In this document: positions 7,848 through 17,962 of the stretch, one piece after another | How positions within the stretch are numbered: the stretch's first letter is position 1 | Layout of the letters: each line of letters starts with the position of its first letter | Origin: Rheinheimera pleomorphica | GTDB taxonomy: Bacteria > Pseudomonadota > Gammaproteobacteria > Enterobacterales > Alteromonadaceae | Assembly (NCBI RefSeq): GCF_011634895.1 | Contig: NZ_SIRR01000006.1 | Coordinates: 1 to 64,000, forward strand | Direction of reading: 5' to 3' | Length of the DNA stretch: 64,000 nt | Position numbers and translations under genes: made by a program | Notes under the pieces: model-generated | Databases searched by the model: none | The model's input: only the letters and a program-made list of their open reading frames with translations | Told to the model about the DNA's origin: nothing

Positions 7848-10478
7848 ATGGATCATTATGCTGCATTAAAAAGCAATGTCGGGTTACTGGGCACCCAGCT
7901 GGGCGATACTATTCGCAGCCAGTTAGGCAACGCGCTGCTGGAGCGGGTAGAGCAAATTCGCCAGTTATCCAAAGCGGCGCGCCAGGGGGAAGAGCTGCAA
8001 GCCGACAAGTTAAAGCAGGTGCTGCAAAGTTTAACCGATGATGAACTGCTGCCGGTGGCACGGGCGTTTGCCCAGTTTTTGAATCTGGCCAATTTAGCCG
8101 AGCAGCATCACAGTATCAGCCGTATTGGTCATGCCAGTATCGAAAAGCCCGAGCCACTGCAAGAGCTGTTTAGTTTGCTGGCTGACAAACAACTGGACAC
8201 GGCTAAGGTGCAGCAGGCGGTGGCTAATTTATCGATAGAGCTGGTGCTTACAGCACACCCTACCGAAGTCTCGCGCCGTACCCTTATTCATAAGCTAACC
8301 GAAATTGCCGGCTGTTTAACCGAGTTAGAGCAGGATTTAACACCAGCGCAGCAACAGCGGGTAGAGCAGCGTTTAAGTGAGTTAATTGCTCAGGCCTGGC
8401 ACACCAATGAAATTCGCGAACAGCGACCCACACCGGTGGATGAAGCTAAATCTGGCTTTGCCGTCATTGAAAGCTCATTGTGGCAGGCGATACCGGATTT
8501 TCTGCGCGAGCTGGATGGCAAGCTGCTAAGTGCAACCGGTCAGGGCCTGGCACTGGATGCGGCGCCGGTAAAGTTTTCCTCCTGGATGGGGGGTGATCGT
8601 GACGGCAACCCCTTTGTGACGTCCAAGGTGACCCGACAGGTGCTGTTACTCAGCCGCTGGAAAGCCGCTGACTTGTTTGCCAAAGATTTAGACCTGCTCA
8701 GCAGCGAGTTGTCGATGTATCAGGCCAGCCCGGCGCTCATTGAGGTGGCAGGCGAGGCCAGCGAGCCTTACCGGCAGGTGCTGAACAAGCTGCGTAGCGG
8801 CTTGCTGCATACCCGGGACTGGTTAACCGAAGCGTTAAAGCATGATCGCTTGCAGCGACCGCAGGATCTGATCTGGCATAACCAGCAATTACTTGACCCC
8901 TTGCTGCTGTGCTATCAGTCGCTGCTTGATTGCGGTATGGCCGTTATTGCCAACGGCAAATTGCTCGACACCTTGCGCCGCGCTTACGCCTTTGGTTTAA
9001 CACTGCTCAAGCTGGATATCCGCCAGGATGCCGGCCGTCATGCTCAGGTGTTCGGCGAACTGACGCAATATCTCGGCCTGGGCGATTATGCCGCCTGGGA
9101 CGAGGGCGCCCGCCAGGCATTTTTACTGGCCGAGCTGGCCAACCGGCGGCCGCTGTTTCCGAAAAGCTGGCAGCCATCAGCCGATGTGCAGGAAGTGCTG
9201 GACACCTGCGATATCGTCGCCCGCCATGGCAGCGAAGCGCTCAGCACCTATGTTATTTCAATGGCCGGCAAACCGTCCGATGTGCTGGCAGTACAACTGT
9301 TGCTAAAAGAAGCTGGCATCAGCTTCCCGATGCCGGTGGCGCCGCTGTTTGAAACGCTCAGCGATTTGCAAAACGCACCCGATTGTATGCGCAAACTGCT
9401 GAGTATCGACTGGTACCGCGGTTATATTAACGGCAAACAGGAAGTGATGATTGGTTACTCCGACTCGGCTAAAGACGCTGGTGTGTTTGCCGCCGCCTGG
9501 GCGCAATACAGCGCGCAGGAAGCCCTGGTGGCGATTTGCCAGCAGGCCAAGGTGCAACTGACGCTGTTCCATGGCCGCGGCGGTACTATCGGCCGCGGCG
9601 GCGGCCCGGCGCATGCCGCTATTTTATCCCAGCCGCCAGGCTCGTTGGCGGGGGGATTACGGGTGACCGAGCAGGGCGAGATGATCCGCTTTAAATTTGG
9701 CCTGCCCAAATTAGCCGAGCGTAGTCTGGCGCTGTATGCCAGTGCCGTGCTCGAAGGCATGTTATTACCACCACCGGTACCCAAGCAAAGCTGGCGCGAG
9801 CTGATGAGCCGGCTCTCTGCAGACTCCTGCGAAGCCTACCGTGCTGTGGTTAGGCACAACAAAGACTTTGTGCCGTATTTTCGCGCCGCCACGCCCGAGC
9901 AAGAGCTGGGCCAGTTGCCGCTGGGTAGCCGGCCGGCCAAACGCAACCCGACCGGCGGCGTAGAAAGCCTGCGCGCGATACCGTGGATCTTCGCCTGGTC
10001 GCAAAACCGCCTAATGTTGCCAGCCTGGCTTGGTGCCGGCTCGGCCTTAGCCAAAGCGGCCGAACAGAATAAAGCAGAACTGCTTGATGAAATGCAGCAG
10101 CAGTGGCCGTTTTTCGCCACCCGCATGTCGATGCTGGAAATGGTGTTTTTAAAAGCCGACAGCGACATTGCCGCTTACTACGACAAGGTGCTGGTGCCGG
10201 ACGAACTCAAGCACTTAGGCCAGCAGCTGCGTGATCAGTTAACGGCCGATCGCGAGCTGCTGCTACAGCTGATCCACAGCGATACGCTAATGGCGAAAGA
10301 GAGCTGGATCAGAGAGTCGATAATGCTGCGCAACACTTACGTTGACCCGTTGCATATCCTGCAGGCTGAGTTGCTGCACCGGGTCAGGCATCAACCGGAG
10401 CGGGTAAGCCCGACCATCAGCCGTGCCTTAATGGTGACCATCGCCGGTATTGCTGCCGGTATGCGAAATTCTGGTTAG
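7848..10478 (+). CDS. ppc: Phosphoenolpyruvate carboxylase
   Basis: Cytoplasmic anaplerotic enzyme that adds bicarbonate to PEP to give oxaloacetate. The 876-residue protein has the catalytic His motif [13 protein letters not shown], the [14 protein letters not shown] block, the glycine-rich loop [14 protein letters not shown] and the conserved C-terminus [11 protein letters not shown], whose end carries the carboxy-terminal Gly of the family. Length equals that of E. coli Ppc (883 aa). The start at 7848 ([15 protein letters not shown]) is preferred over the GTG at 7815 because GAGGT lies 8 nt before it. It has its own terminator at 10497, so it is probably a single-gene unit. Confidence 0.97.
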   Translation: MDHYAALKSNVGLLGTQLGDTIRSQLGNALLERVEQIRQLSKAARQGEELQADKLKQVLQSLTDDELLPVARAFAQFLNLANLAEQHHSISRIGHASIEKPEPLQELFSLLADKQLDTAKVQQAVANLSIELVLTAHPTEVSRRTLIHKLTEIAGCLTELEQDLTPAQQQRVEQRLSELIAQAWHTNEIREQRPTPVDEAKSGFAVIESSLWQAIPDFLRELDGKLLSATGQGLALDAAPVKFSSWMGGDRDGNPFVTSKVTRQVLLLSRWKAADLFAKDLDLLSSELSMYQASPALIEVAGEASEPYRQVLNKLRSGLLHTRDWLTEALKHDRLQRPQDLIWHNQQLLDPLLLCYQSLLDCGMAVIANGKLLDTLRRAYAFGLTLLKLDIRQDAGRHAQVFGELTQYLGLGDYAAWDEGARQAFLLAELANRRPLFPKSWQPSADVQEVLDTCDIVARHGSEALSTYVISMAGKPSDVLAVQLLLKEAGISFPMPVAPLFETLSDLQNAPDCMRKLLSIDWYRGYINGKQEVMIGYSDSAKDAGVFAAAWAQYSAQEALVAICQQAKVQLTLFHGRGGTIGRGGGPAHAAILSQPPGSLAGGLRVTEQGEMIRFKFGLPKLAERSLALYASAVLEGMLLPPPVPKQSWRELMSRLSADSCEAYRAVVRHNKDFVPYFRAATPEQELGQLPLGSRPAKRNPTGGVESLRAIPWIFAWSQNRLMLPAWLGAGSALAKAAEQNKAELLDEMQQQWPFFATRMSMLEMVFLKADSDIAAYYDKVLVPDELKHLGQQLRDQLTADRELLLQLIHSDTLMAKESWIRESIMLRNTYVDPLHILQAELLHRVRHQPERVSPTISRALMVTIAGIAAGMRNSG

Positions 10479-10496
10479 GGGCTCGTTAGCAAATAA

Positions 10497-10523
10497 GAAA
10501 ACCGGCATAATCTGCCGGTTTTC
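10497..10523 (+). terminator. Terminator after ppc
   Basis: Perfect 11-bp inverted repeat GAAAACCGGCA / TGCCGGTTTTC with a 5-nt loop, placed 19 bp after the ppc stop. The A-rich left arm and T-rich right arm allow termination from either strand. Confidence 0.8.
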
Positions 10524-10554
10524 TCTATCTGAGGGATAACATTTACTCACACCG

Positions 10555-10700
10555 ACACGCCGTGGATAGATCCCTGTAGGCTCGATTATAAACTTCATCC
10601 TTGAAGTTTATCCTGCGGACCAGCAAAGCTGTTCAAATTCGTTCCTGACGAATTTGTCCGGCATCCATGCCGTCAACGGTCGGCTTAGAGTAAATCTTAC
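10555..10700. repeat. Hairpin-rich intergenic repeat, copy 1
   Basis: The spacer contains two perfect small hairpins (ATAAACTTC/GAAGTTTAT at about 10588-10611 and CAAATTCGT/ACGAATTTG at about 10633-10657), then GGCATCCATGCCGTCAACGG and CTTAGAG. The segments CGCCGT, TCCCTG, GGCTCGA and GGCATCCATGCC-TCAACGGT-CTTAGAG recur in the same order in the spacer at 13276-13356, so this is a dispersed repeat family. Function is unknown. Confidence 0.6.
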
Positions 10701-10719
10701 CCCTCCCACGCATCAGGTC

Positions 10720-11982
10720 CTAGCCCCGCGGCACAAAATCCAGCACGGTGGCATTAATGCAGTAGCGGCGCTGGCCATTTGGACCGTCATCAAAAACATG
10801 GCCTAAATGGATGCCGGATACCTTGGCACGAATTTCAGTGCGGCGCATGCCGTAGCGGTTATCCGGTTTTTCAATTACCGCCCCGGCGACCGGCCGGGTA
10901 AATGACAGCCAGCCGGTGCCGGAGTCAAAGCGGTGGCGGGTGTCGAACAGCGGTGCGCCGCTAAGCTTATCGACAAAGACGCCGTCCGGGGTATTTTTAA
11001 AGATTTCATACTGCTGGCAAAAGCGCGCATCGGTACCTTCATCAAAGGCAACATTAAAGGCCTCGCTGGCGCCGAGTTTAAATTTGCCCAGCAGCCGATA
11101 AAATTCCTCACTGCTTAACAGGCCCTGGCGGCCAAACACTTCTTTGCCATCCTGCAACAAAATAATGGTTGGTGTGGCCCAGGTAGGTGAGCTGATTTGC
11201 AGCCCCTGCAGCTGGCTGGCATAGCGGTAATGCAGCGGGATATCTCCCTGATAGGCGTTGCCGGTATCCGCTTTAAACTTTTCGCAGTAAGGGCAGTAGC
11301 TTGCAGAATCGATCACTAGTATATGCTTACCGCTTAACAAGGCATTGTTATCCACGCTGGCTGTGTGCGGCACTGGCGTATCAGTAAAGCGCACGCCGGT
11401 GCTGTGATCCGGGCAGTAGCCATTGGGATTTTTCGCGATATAGTCCTGATGATAATCTTCGGCCGGAAAAAACTCGCGCAGTGGTTTGATCTGGGTAGCA
11501 ATAACACCATAACCTGCAGCGCTGAGCAGCGGTTGATATTCCGCTTTAAGCTGGCGCGCTGTCGCTGCCTGCGCATCACTGTTGGTCAAGATAATGCTAC
11601 GGTACTGGGTACCAATATCATTGCCCTGGCGGTTAAGCTGCGTGGGGTCGTGCATTTCAAAATAGCGCTTGAGCAGTGTATCCAGGCTGATTTGCGCCGG
11701 ATTAAAGCGCACCTTTACCACTTCAGCGTGATTATTCGGGTTAAACTGATGCCGCTTTTGCGTAATCACGCGGTAGCTGGGTTTTACACCGTTACCGTCG
11801 GCATAACCGGATACCGCATCAATAACGCCCGGCATGGCTTCAAAGCGTTTTTCTACGCCCCAGAAACAACCGGCGCCAAGCACAATGCTGTCAATATGCT
11901 CGGTAGCGGGCATCTTGGCTATGACGCTGCCGCTAAACAGCATGGTTAGGGCACACAGCCGGATAAACTGAGTTAACATCAC
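10720..11982 (-). CDS. msrAB: Periplasmic MsrA-thioredoxin-MsrB fusion (methionine sulfoxide reductase)
   Basis: Repairs both S- and R-methionine sulfoxide in exported proteins. A signal peptide (1-22) is followed by MsrA (about 30-195, nucleophile C39 in GAGCFWG, with C190 as likely resolving Cys), a central thioredoxin-like domain (about 215-300, CPYC at 230-233, cis-Pro region WATPTIILL) and MsrB (about 300-420, SGTGW, HLGHVFDDGP, nucleophile C408 in RYCIN). The order MsrA-Trx-MsrB differs from Neisseria PilB, which is Trx-MsrA-MsrB. The zinc-binding CxxC pairs of many MsrB proteins are absent (SGAPLF, VSGIHLGH). Electrons could come from the ScsB/DsbD-like protein at 15859. Confidence 0.92.
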   Translation of the reverse strand: MMLTQFIRLCALTMLFSGSVIAKMPATEHIDSIVLGAGCFWGVEKRFEAMPGVIDAVSGYADGNGVKPSYRVITQKRHQFNPNNHAEVVKVRFNPAQISLDTLLKRYFEMHDPTQLNRQGNDIGTQYRSIILTNSDAQAATARQLKAEYQPLLSAAGYGVIATQIKPLREFFPAEDYHQDYIAKNPNGYCPDHSTGVRFTDTPVPHTASVDNNALLSGKHILVIDSASYCPYCEKFKADTGNAYQGDIPLHYRYASQLQGLQISSPTWATPTIILLQDGKEVFGRQGLLSSEEFYRLLGKFKLGASEAFNVAFDEGTDARFCQQYEIFKNTPDGVFVDKLSGAPLFDTRHRFDSGTGWLSFTRPVAGAVIEKPDNRYGMRRTEIRAKVSGIHLGHVFDDGPNGQRRYCINATVLDFVPRG

Positions 11983-12035
11983 TACCTCTGTCTGTTATTA
12001 CCTGAAGGCTTATACGTAATAGACAGGCAAAAGGG

Positions 12036-13118
12036 TTAGTCGCTTTCAGCAAACTCCGTTACCGCTTGCAGTGTGCGCTCAATATCATCGCGGCTGATAT
12101 CCAGATGGCACACCCAGCGCAGTCGCTTAATGCTGCCATTGGCACTTTGGTAATTACTGCCGGTCAGCTTAATGCCACGTTCGGCTAAGTAAGGCACTAG
12201 CTGCTCTGCCAGGCTGAGTTCAACATCAGTAAACAAGATATTGGTTTGTACCGGCAATGTCACAAGCTTGCCTTGCAGCGCCGGCAGTTGCGCGCTTAAG
12301 GTGGTTAAACCCTCGGCTAAATGTCGGCAATTAGCATGATCATCGGCCAACCTGTCGATATTGTGCTGCAGCGCATATAAACCGGCGGCAGCTAAAATGC
12401 CGGTTTGGCGCATACCACCGCCCAGCATCTTACGCACCCGCCGCGCCCGGGCGATAAACGCATTCGAGCCCAGCAGCAAAGAGCCAACCGGGCAGCCTAA
12501 GCCTTTGGATAAACACAAGGATACCGAATCGTATCCCTGGCACAGTTCACGCGCCATCTGCTGTGGCGTTAGGCTATGCTGTGGCGCTAACGCCACGGCA
12601 GCATTCATTAGCCGCGCGCCATCGATATGGCAGGCTAAGCCTTCGTCTTTAGCCAGTGCCGCCACATCGCGCATATAGCTAAGCGGTAATACTTTACCGC
12701 CGACGCTGTTTTCAATCACGATAAGGCGCGTACGGGCAAAATGCGGGTCGTCCGGTTTTATCGCTGCGGCAATATCGCTCAGCGCTAAGGTGCCGTCATT
12801 TTGCAGCTCCAGCGGCTGTGGCTGAATAGAGCCCAGCACCGCCATGCCGCCACCTTCCCACTTGTAAGTGTGCCACTGCTGGCCGACGATGGCCTCATCA
12901 CCACGCTGGCAATGGCTCATCATCGCTATCAGGTTAGTCTGGGTGCCGCTGGGGGCAAATAACGCGGCTTCAAAACCCAGCAGTTCAGCGGCTGTGCATT
13001 GCAGTTCCAGCGTAGTGGGGTCATCGTTAAATACGTCATCGCCCAGCGCTGCGCTGAACATACGCTGTTTCATTGCAACAGAGGGTTGAGTAACGGTATC
13101 GCTGCGAAAATCGGCCAT
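12036..13118 (-). CDS. ltaE: Low-specificity L-threonine aldolase
   Basis: PLP enzyme that splits L-threonine and L-allo-threonine to glycine and acetaldehyde in the cytoplasm. Fold-type I aldolase of 360 residues with the N-terminal FRSDTVTQPS motif, HIDGARLMNAAVAL (PLP-contacting Asp) and SLCLSKGLGCPVGS containing the Schiff-base lysine. The start at 13118 is preferred over 13130 because GGAG sits 6 nt before that ATG and the protein then begins MADFRSDTVT like other family members. It stands alone between msrAB and a TonB receptor, all on the minus strand. Confidence 0.94.
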   Translation of the reverse strand: MADFRSDTVTQPSVAMKQRMFSAALGDDVFNDDPTTLELQCTAAELLGFEAALFAPSGTQTNLIAMMSHCQRGDEAIVGQQWHTYKWEGGGMAVLGSIQPQPLELQNDGTLALSDIAAAIKPDDPHFARTRLIVIENSVGGKVLPLSYMRDVAALAKDEGLACHIDGARLMNAAVALAPQHSLTPQQMARELCQGYDSVSLCLSKGLGCPVGSLLLGSNAFIARARRVRKMLGGGMRQTGILAAAGLYALQHNIDRLADDHANCRHLAEGLTTLSAQLPALQGKLVTLPVQTNILFTDVELSLAEQLVPYLAERGIKLTGSNYQSANGSIKRLRWVCHLDISRDDIERTLQAVTEFAESD

Positions 13119-13275
13119 GCTGTGCTCCATAATTATGCTGTAGACAGACTAAGGCGCGGTGTAAGGTTGTGCAATCAGAATGGGTTGAAGTGCAGAACTA
13201 TTCGCTGAAATAAAGTGATGTGAACGCAAAAAGGAGAAGCTTATTGGTTAGAAGCTGCAAACCGGCTCGCCCACG

Positions 13276-13356
13276 TCAACGCGCCGTAAACCCTTCCCTG
13301 GGGGCTCGACTCAGGCATCCATGCCTTCAACGGTTGACTTAGAGCAAGTCGATTCG
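13276..13356. repeat. Hairpin-rich intergenic repeat, copy 2 (shortened)
   Basis: This is a shorter relative of the element at 10555-10700. It keeps CGCCGT, TCCCTG, GGCTCGA and GGCATCCATGCC-TCAACGGT-CTTAGAG in the same order, but lacks the two central AT-rich hairpins. It lies in the 252-bp spacer downstream of the second TonB receptor; no other feature was seen in that spacer. Confidence 0.55.
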
Positions 13357-13370
13357 CAGCAGCTCAACGA

Positions 13371-15635
13371 TTAATAAAAATTAATCTTAAAGTCGACACC
13401 AAAGGTGCGTGGTTCGTTAACAAAACCGGTCAGGTTATTGAAATCGATCGCGCCTTTTAAGTTGTCCTGATCCGTGATATTACGGCCAAATACACCTACT
13501 TCGTAGTTATTGTCGTAGTTGATATAAGCTACGCGTAAACCGGCTTCGTAGTTGTTGTTCGACTTGAACTCGGCTGATTCATACAGGAACAAATTGGTTT
13601 TACCCTGCAGCTGGTAGTCGCCATAAATGTATATTTCACCGCTTTCAATCGGGAAATCATAACGGCCATTTAACGTCAGAATGGTTTCCGGCGCCTGCGG
13701 GAACGGGTTGCCGTCAATATACACCAGATTGCCTCCGGCGCTTGGATCCAGTGGCGTACAGTAAGGCTGGAAGTTCTGGTTCAGCGCTCCGCAATAAGCT
13801 ACGGTAAGTGCATCATCTTTTAGCTCGGTTTTGTTGTAGCTAAAACCACCACCAATACTCAGGTTTGGTAATACCCGGTAGTCAAAGTCGAATTCGAAAC
13901 CGTAACCAACACCTTTGTCAGCGTTAATTAACTGATTACCCTGGGTTTCGCCACCGATAGCGGATAATTGAATATCATCTATGGTGTAGTAAAACAGTGC
14001 CCCGTTAACACGTAAAGTGTTGTTCAGCAGGTCTGATTTAGCTCCCACCTCAAAAGAGGTAATAGTCTCAGAATCAGCAACTGAAGGGGATTTTTCAAAG
14101 GCGACATCGCGCCCTTGAATTGACTGGGCACGGAAACCATCAGCAACACGGGCAAATAAACTGGTCTTATCGGTTAAACGATAGTTGGCGCTTAACTCCC
14201 AGCTAATTTGGTCATCTGATACCTTGATCGGGTCGTAGTTTTGAATCGCCGCCGCCGGTGGCTCAACAATCAATGCTATAGCGTCAACATTCTGTTGGCC
14301 GACTGAGAAGGTTTTCACATCGTCGGTATAACGGATACCGCCGGTGATATCCAATTTGTCGTTAATTTTATAAGACGTTTGGCCAAACAGGGCCCAGCTG
14401 GTGTTGCCATGGAACACTTCGGTGGCACCAAAGAAACCATCGATACTGTTTACTCCAAAGGTGGAATCAAAATAGAAACCACCGACCTGCCAGCTTAAGG
14501 CATCACGGGTATCACTGGCTAAACGGATTTCCTGCGTATATTGCTTTAAGTCTTTTAACTGATCTTCCGTTACGGCCTGGAATAAAATGAAATCTGGGCC
14601 ATTCGGGGTGCCGCCGTCGATATCACCGATACCGCCACCGTCAGCGCGTTCCAGCGCTGAAATACTGGTCAGTGTCATGCCGTCTAACTGGAAATCCAGT
14701 TTTAATGAAGCACCCCAGGCATCATAGCTTTGGCTGTTGGCGGTGGGGTTGTCGTATGACACGGTATCGCGGTCGTAGTTGTCATTCAGCTTGTCGCTGC
14801 CGGGGGAGAGGATATTGGCGCGGAACAGTGATGAGGTGCCATCGTAGTTGCGTGAGTGTACATTTAACAGTGCATCAAAATCGGCAGCTTCATATAAAAA
14901 CTGCAGCCGGCCAGCGCGTTCATTATAGCCGCCCATGGCGTCGCTTTCGCCGCTAAAGCTGTTATCTACCCAATCGCTGCGGTGTTGTGATAGTAATGAC
15001 ACGCGGGCTGACAGCTCATCGGTTAAACCGCCACCGACTGCACCTTCCAGGTTCAACTGACCCAAAGTGCCCAGGGTGGTTTTAACATAGGCATCAAATT
15101 CCTGACGTGGCTTTACGCTGTCAAACTTGATAATACCGGCTGTGGTGTTGCGACCAAACAGCGTGCCCTGCGGGCCGCGGATCACCTCTACCTGCTGTAC
15201 GTCAAACAGCGGGAAGCTTTTTAAGATCACGTTCTCCATTACCACGTCGTCCATAATAATGGACACCGGCTGCGAGGCGGCTAAGTCAAAGTCAGTGTTA
15301 CCTAAACCGCGGATATAAAAACGTGGCGCAGCACGGCCGTTAGAAGTTTCGGCATATAAGCCCGGCACCTTGATCGCCAGTGCAGTAATGTCGTCGCCGG
15401 AGGCGAAAATGGTATCAAACTTCTCGCCTGACAGTGTCGCTATCGAGATCGGCACTTCCTGAATACTCTGGCTGCGCTTTTGCGCGGTTACCGTGATGGT
15501 TTCCAGTTCCTGCTCTTTTGCACCCTGGTCTTTGTCACTTTCCTGCGCCATCAGCACAGGAGAAAGACCAACAGCTGCGCCGAACAGAGCAGCTTGCATC
15601 GCCGCAGATAACGCTGACTTGGTAAATGGCTTCAT
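13371..15635 (-). CDS. TonB-dependent outer-membrane receptor
   Basis: Second TonB-energised outer-membrane receptor (754 residues). The start at 15635 gives a typical signal peptide (1-30, ending SPVLMA before QESDK). The sequence LETITVTAQKRSQSIQEVPI is the TonB box and plug entry typical of the large VTAQKR-type receptor family. The plug contains RGPQGTLFGRNTTAG. The barrel ends in VDFKINFY with a terminal aromatic residue. Members of this family transport varied substrates (iron complexes, vitamins, aromatics, sugars), and no substrate gene is linked here. It is divergent from the ScsB-like gene. I see no Fur box upstream. Confidence 0.92.
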   Translation of the reverse strand: MKPFTKSALSAAMQAALFGAAVGLSPVLMAQESDKDQGAKEQELETITVTAQKRSQSIQEVPISIATLSGEKFDTIFASGDDITALAIKVPGLYAETSNGRAAPRFYIRGLGNTDFDLAASQPVSIIMDDVVMENVILKSFPLFDVQQVEVIRGPQGTLFGRNTTAGIIKFDSVKPRQEFDAYVKTTLGTLGQLNLEGAVGGGLTDELSARVSLLSQHRSDWVDNSFSGESDAMGGYNERAGRLQFLYEAADFDALLNVHSRNYDGTSSLFRANILSPGSDKLNDNYDRDTVSYDNPTANSQSYDAWGASLKLDFQLDGMTLTSISALERADGGGIGDIDGGTPNGPDFILFQAVTEDQLKDLKQYTQEIRLASDTRDALSWQVGGFYFDSTFGVNSIDGFFGATEVFHGNTSWALFGQTSYKINDKLDITGGIRYTDDVKTFSVGQQNVDAIALIVEPPAAAIQNYDPIKVSDDQISWELSANYRLTDKTSLFARVADGFRAQSIQGRDVAFEKSPSVADSETITSFEVGAKSDLLNNTLRVNGALFYYTIDDIQLSAIGGETQGNQLINADKGVGYGFEFDFDYRVLPNLSIGGGFSYNKTELKDDALTVAYCGALNQNFQPYCTPLDPSAGGNLVYIDGNPFPQAPETILTLNGRYDFPIESGEIYIYGDYQLQGKTNLFLYESAEFKSNNNYEAGLRVAYINYDNNYEVGVFGRNITDQDNLKGAIDFNNLTGFVNEPRTFGVDFKINFY

Positions 15636-15858
15636 TAAGGTGAACCTTTTATTGATAGTTTTTGCGAAGTTGTGTGTGTTTGGTAACGGCAATTTTGCTG
15701 GAGTGACCACAGCGGCCATTAACGCTAAACCTGGGCTAATATAGCAGTTTGTCGCGCAAAATGCTCAATTTGCCGTAGTTTTGCGCTGAATTTCTAAGCA
15801 ACCTGATCGAAACCGGTGTAGGCTCGTAGTCGCTACAGGCACCTAACCAGAGACTGCT

Positions 15859-17931
15859 ATGCCTAACCTGATGCGATTGCTATTTTCATTGTTGTTATCA
15901 GCCTGCTTCAGTGGGCCTGCCCAGGCCGTCAGCAGCGGTTGGCAAAGTGCCAGCCATTTAAAGGCTGAGCTGGTCAGCCAGTACCGGCAGGTAACACCGG
16001 GCCAGCGCGTGCAACTGGCGCTGCATTTTGTGCCCGACAAACACTGGCATACCTATTGGCAAAACCCCGGTGATTCTGGCCTGGCGACCAGTTTAAGTTG
16101 GCAGTTGCCCAAGGGGGTGACGGCGGGTGCTATTCAATGGCCAACACCCAGCGCTATCGCGTTGCCACCTCTGATGAACTATGGCTTTGAAGGCCAGACC
16201 ATACTGTTATCTGAGCTGAGCATAGCGCCGGATTACTCTGCTGACAGCCTGCCGATCCAGTTACAGGTTGACTGGCTGGTGTGTGAAGAAGTGTGTATCC
16301 CCGCCGACGCGCAGTTTAGCCTTACTCTGCCGGTAGCGGCAGAGCCATTACCCGCAGAGCAATATCAGGGCTTATTTACGCAGGCACAGCAACAGCAGCC
16401 GGTACCGCTTAACAATGACGGTCGCTTTGATACCACCGGTGGTGCCTTTTCTGCTGTGCTGGACTGGCCGCAAGGCGCTCAGGTACGGCAATTCTTTGTC
16501 GCTGCCTCTGAGTTGGTGGATCACGCCGCGGCCCAGCAAATCAGCCTGCACAATGGTCAGCTCCTGCTGCAGCAGCCTTTAAATACCTATTTTACTACTG
16601 CGCCTGCGCAGCTGGAGCTGGTAGTCATAACCGACAACGGTGCTTACAGTCTGCAGCTGCAACAGGCTGGGCAGGTGGGTACCGAAATTCTGATCACGGC
16701 CGGGCAAAACACCGATACTGCACTGTGGCTGATATTATTGCTGGCGGCCAGCGGCGGCTTGCTGCTTAACTTAATGCCGTGCGTGTTTCCGGTGTTGTCA
16801 TTAAAAGCGCTGAGCATTGCCGCCAACAGCCAGCAACGCAGCCGGCAACAGCGCGACGCCATATTTTACAGCCTTGGGGTGCTGCTAAGCTTTGTGGCGC
16901 TGGCACTACTGCTGCTTGCGCTGCGTAGCGCCGGTGCGGCGGTGGGCTGGGGCTTTCAGTTGCAAAGCCCTTATCTGGTGGCGCTATTGGTGTATCTGCT
17001 ATTGGCGCTGGGGTTAAGTTTATCCGGCGTGGTGCAGTTTGGTTTAGGGTTAATGAACAGTGGCACCCGTTTAACGGCTGGCAACGGCAGTAAAAGCGCA
17101 TTTTTTACCGGCGTGCTGGCGGTAGTGGTGGCCAGCCCCTGCACGGCGCCTTTTATGGGCACGGCACTGGGTTATGCGGTAAGCCAAAATGCCGCCGTGG
17201 CGCTTACGGTGTTTGTTGCCTTAGGGCTGGGCATGGCATTGCCATTCTTACTGCTGGCGTTTGTGCCGGGCGTTGCCGGCCTGCTACCCAGGCCCGGTGC
17301 CTGGATGGAAACATTGAAACAGTGGCTGGCTTATCCGCTTTACTTAAGTGCGGCATGGCTGCTGTGGGTCTATGGCCGGCAAGTGGGTATTGACGCTCAA
17401 GCGTTGGTATTAGTTGGTGCTGTGTGTATCGCAGCAGCCTGTTGGTTATGGGGCCGTAAGCAATTGGCGCAGGCGGGTAAGGTCAGCGTGGTATTGGCGT
17501 TATTGTTATTGCTGTTGGCGTTGTTGCTGCCGGTATGGGCACCGACACAAACCGCCACCCTGGCGCAGCCGCAAAGCAGCCAGCACTGGCAACGCTGGTC
17601 AGCTGAAAAACTGCAGCAGCTGCGCGCCGACGGTAAACCGGTGCTGGTGAATATGACCGCCGACTGGTGTATTACCTGTTTAGTCAATGAGCGGGTGGCA
17701 TTGAATACCGACAGCAGTAAAGCTGCGCTGGCACTGTACGATGTGACCTATTTAAAAGGCGACTGGACGTTGCGTGATGCGGCTATCACCGAGTATTTAC
17801 GCTTGTATCAGCGCGATGGCGTGCCGCTGTATGTGGTGTATTGGCCGGGGCAGCCGCCAGAAGTGCTGCCGCAAATTTTAACCCCCGACACGCTGGCGAC
17901 CACGCTGGAGCGATTAAGTCGGCAACCTTAA
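15859..17931 (+). CDS. ScsB/DsbD-like thiol:disulfide interchange protein
   Basis: Inner-membrane protein that moves electrons from cytoplasmic thioredoxin to periplasmic thiols. After a signal peptide (1-23) comes an N-terminal periplasmic DsbD-alpha-like domain with C142-x3-C146 (CEEVC), then about eight membrane helices with paired cysteines C308 (LMPCVFPV) and C428 (SPCTAPF), and a C-terminal thioredoxin-like domain with C604-I-T-C607. All three redox pairs are present. The 690-residue length and large N-terminal domain are closer to ScsB than to E. coli DsbD (565 aa). The next gene, an exported redoxin, starts 32 bp downstream and is a likely partner. Confidence 0.9.
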   Translation: MPNLMRLLFSLLLSACFSGPAQAVSSGWQSASHLKAELVSQYRQVTPGQRVQLALHFVPDKHWHTYWQNPGDSGLATSLSWQLPKGVTAGAIQWPTPSAIALPPLMNYGFEGQTILLSELSIAPDYSADSLPIQLQVDWLVCEEVCIPADAQFSLTLPVAAEPLPAEQYQGLFTQAQQQQPVPLNNDGRFDTTGGAFSAVLDWPQGAQVRQFFVAASELVDHAAAQQISLHNGQLLLQQPLNTYFTTAPAQLELVVITDNGAYSLQLQQAGQVGTEILITAGQNTDTALWLILLLAASGGLLLNLMPCVFPVLSLKALSIAANSQQRSRQQRDAIFYSLGVLLSFVALALLLLALRSAGAAVGWGFQLQSPYLVALLVYLLLALGLSLSGVVQFGLGLMNSGTRLTAGNGSKSAFFTGVLAVVVASPCTAPFMGTALGYAVSQNAAVALTVFVALGLGMALPFLLLAFVPGVAGLLPRPGAWMETLKQWLAYPLYLSAAWLLWVYGRQVGIDAQALVLVGAVCIAAACWLWGRKQLAQAGKVSVVLALLLLLLALLLPVWAPTQTATLAQPQSSQHWQRWSAEKLQQLRADGKPVLVNMTADWCITCLVNERVALNTDSSKAALALYDVTYLKGDWTLRDAAITEYLRLYQRDGVPLYVVYWPGQPPEVLPQILTPDTLATTLERLSRQP

Positions 17932-17962
17932 TGTGCAACACGATAAAACAGGAGTAATGCAG

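Noticed and set aside
11365..11949. Plus-strand frame of 194 codons opposite msrAB
   Set aside because: Antisense shadow of the MsrA part; no motif.
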